Source: Chrysoperla carnea (taxonomy: Eukaryota; Arthropoda; Insecta; Neuroptera; Chrysopidae). Taken from it: a stretch of DNA of 64,000 nucleotides. This document shows, piece by piece, positions 62,501 through 64,000 of the stretch; the stretch's first letter is position 1, and each line of letters begins with the position of its first letter. The stretch spans positions 34,611,501 through 34,675,500 of the forward strand of contig NC_058341.1 in NCBI RefSeq assembly GCF_905475395.1, in the 5' to 3' direction. The notes beneath the pieces were generated by a model, which was not told the origin of the DNA, made no database searches, and worked only from the letters and a program-made list of their open reading frames with translations. The position numbers and the translations under genes are program-made.

Positions 62501-62768
62501 GCCCTATTAGCTCAGTTGGTTGGGGTATGCTTAGGGTAGCGGGTTTGATTCCCGCCGTCACAACAAAATTAATTTAATTAATAGTTGTGATGGGCTGGTG
62601 TAGTGCATGGTATATGCATGAAGGAGGTGCACTCAGCCTCTGAAATTGAGGAGGTGATAAATGAAATTATCAGCGGAAAGGTGGTAAAACACATATATGG
62701 TGTCACAATGGGCTCTATAGCCTAAGTGTGTCCTTCGTGGACAGCCAATATAACTTAACCTAACCTAA
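62501..62768 (+). repeat. tRNA-derived SINE, full-length copy
   Basis: Head: GCCCTATTAGCTCAGTTGGT with A-box TAGCTCAGTTGG (62508-62519) and B-box GGGTTTGATTCC (62542-62553), then GCCGTCACAACAAAA. Body: GTGCATGGTATATGCATGAA, GAAATTATCAGCGGAAAGG, CACATATATGGTGTCACAA. End: AACTTAACCTAACCTAAA. Its head is a tRNA-like half without a perfect cloverleaf. Two further copies lie at 5270 and 8482. Confidence 0.88.
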
Positions 62769-63537
62769 ATTAAAGTAAAGTCGATTAAAGGTTATGGTTC
62801 GAAGAAAGTAATTGTTTAACTAAAGGTAATCGCAAAAAACTCCTCTATTTCTTTTACTAGTATGACGGAGCGATTTTCTCAATCAAAACTGAAGTGTGTA
62901 TAATATAATTTTTTTTAAACCGTTATTCATCGAAAATACAGATAAGTAGCTAAAAGTTAAAAAAATGTGCAAATAAAACTTATATTGCATTTGTAATCTT
63001 CCCATCAGTTTGCAAAAAAAAAAAATCCTAAAAAATTTATAATTCCTCACTCAAAAGGTAATTTTATTCAGAAGTCAACTACCTTATAATTATACAATTA
63101 ATTAATATATTTATATATATTAAAATACACCAAATATAAGTCACAAAAATAAATAAAATATAATAACTATTTAAAAAAATGAAAAGATTATTTTGGTTTA
63201 GATATAAATAATATGTTACATTTTAGTTACAATCATGTAGGGAGAGTTTGTACGAAATTGAAGAATGCAATGATTGTGGTAAAATTCAAGTTTCCATTCT
63301 CTAAAAAACTAATAATGATGGAGAATTGAAAATTTGCAGGTGGCTTCAAAGAATAAGTCTTTTGATTTTAATTTATTATTAAACCCATTCGATAATATTA
63401 AGGGGAAGTAGGATTGAGAAAAAAACGAAAAGACAATTTTAAATTTTACGGGAAACAAATAGCCGTCATTTTTATCCGACTTCTAATTCAAAAAAAGGCA
63501 GAGGTTTTCAATTCGACTGTATTTTTTTATTTTTCTA

Positions 63538-63565
<28 letters not shown>
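63538..63565. repeat. Poly-T tract
   Basis: 28 consecutive T with further T-rich sequence on both sides. Confidence 0.9.
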
Positions 63566-63574
<9 letters not shown>

Positions 63575-63855
63575 TTTTAATGTTTATAACCTCAGAACTT
63601 TGGATTGAGTGTACCGATTGGCCTGACAATGGCATTCCGGCAAAAAACCGTCTTAAATTTGCATTAAGTATGTGTGCGACAAATGGACGAATAATTTCAA
63701 TATCACGCCAACCGATTCCGATTATTCATTTTAAGTTACAAATCAGTTAGTGTACTTCGGATTCACTAAAAATCACAAAATAAAATACTTTCAACAAAAA
63801 GAAAATCGACTTCAAAAGGTAAAAAAATAAAAATGCACTAAAAAGTAAAAAATAA

Positions 63856-64000
63856 CGACAATAGGTATAATGTAGTTATAATTATTGTTATTTTTTGGAG
63901 TCGGTGGCAGTCAAGTTAATGTAATGTTCTGCCACAGTTTCCTTGGCTGACACCAACTCCAAAAAAAAAAAACAAAAATTATAGCTACATTATATTGTCG
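63856..64000. mobile_element. Foldback MITE, 145 bp
   Basis: Starts CGACAATAGGTATAATGTAG and ends CTACATTATATTGTCG, with arms of about 60 bp containing GGAGTCGGTGGCAGTC and its near-complement GCTGACACCAACTCC around a short loop. It has no coding capacity and ends exactly at the window edge, so target-site duplication cannot be checked on the right. Confidence 0.75.

Noticed and set aside
1-64000. CRISPR arrays, operons or bacterial mobile elements
   Set aside because: The window is clearly eukaryotic, with spliced genes, a nuclear tRNA and SINEs. No regularly spaced direct repeats were found.

Overview
This is nuclear DNA of an insect. It is AT-rich, has spliceosomal genes with GT-AG introns, and contains a complete odorant receptor co-receptor gene (Orco), which is specific to insects. 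The order is not resolved: the receptor N-terminus lacks the motif I associate with higher flies. A tRNA-derived SINE and other dispersed insect repeats fill much of the non-coding sequence.

Layout. Ten S1-family (chymotrypsin-fold) serine protease or protease-homologue genes lie head to tail on the + strand between 0.2 and 44.6 kb; they are called A to J here. Most share six exons with the same intron phases (1,1,2,1,0), so they derive from one ancestor. D, E, F and J keep His/Asp/Ser, a GDSGGP motif and an Arg|Ile activation site, and should be active secreted proteases; none has Asp189, so trypsin-like specificity is not expected. A, H and I have lost catalytic residues. B, C and G keep the triad but have a degraded GDSGGP motif, have no recognisable activation site, and carry a long N-terminal amphipathic-repeat domain that I do not recognise. 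C also has one in-frame TGA.

Orco is encoded on the minus strand in nine coding exons from 55,296 down to 14,768; its 488-residue product is full length. Its fifth coding intron is 28,850 bp long and contains the seven protease genes D to J in antisense orientation. A, B and C lie beyond Orco's 3' end, so Orco's last four exons interrupt the protease array. A tRNA-Lys(CUU) gene sits in Orco's second coding intron.

The remaining sequence (44.8-52.5 kb and 55.3-64 kb) shows no further protein genes. It holds a Helitron-like element, dispersed repeats, a full-length SINE and a foldback MITE at the right edge. Gene models were read by eye from splice sites, phase continuity and family alignment; no database search was run.
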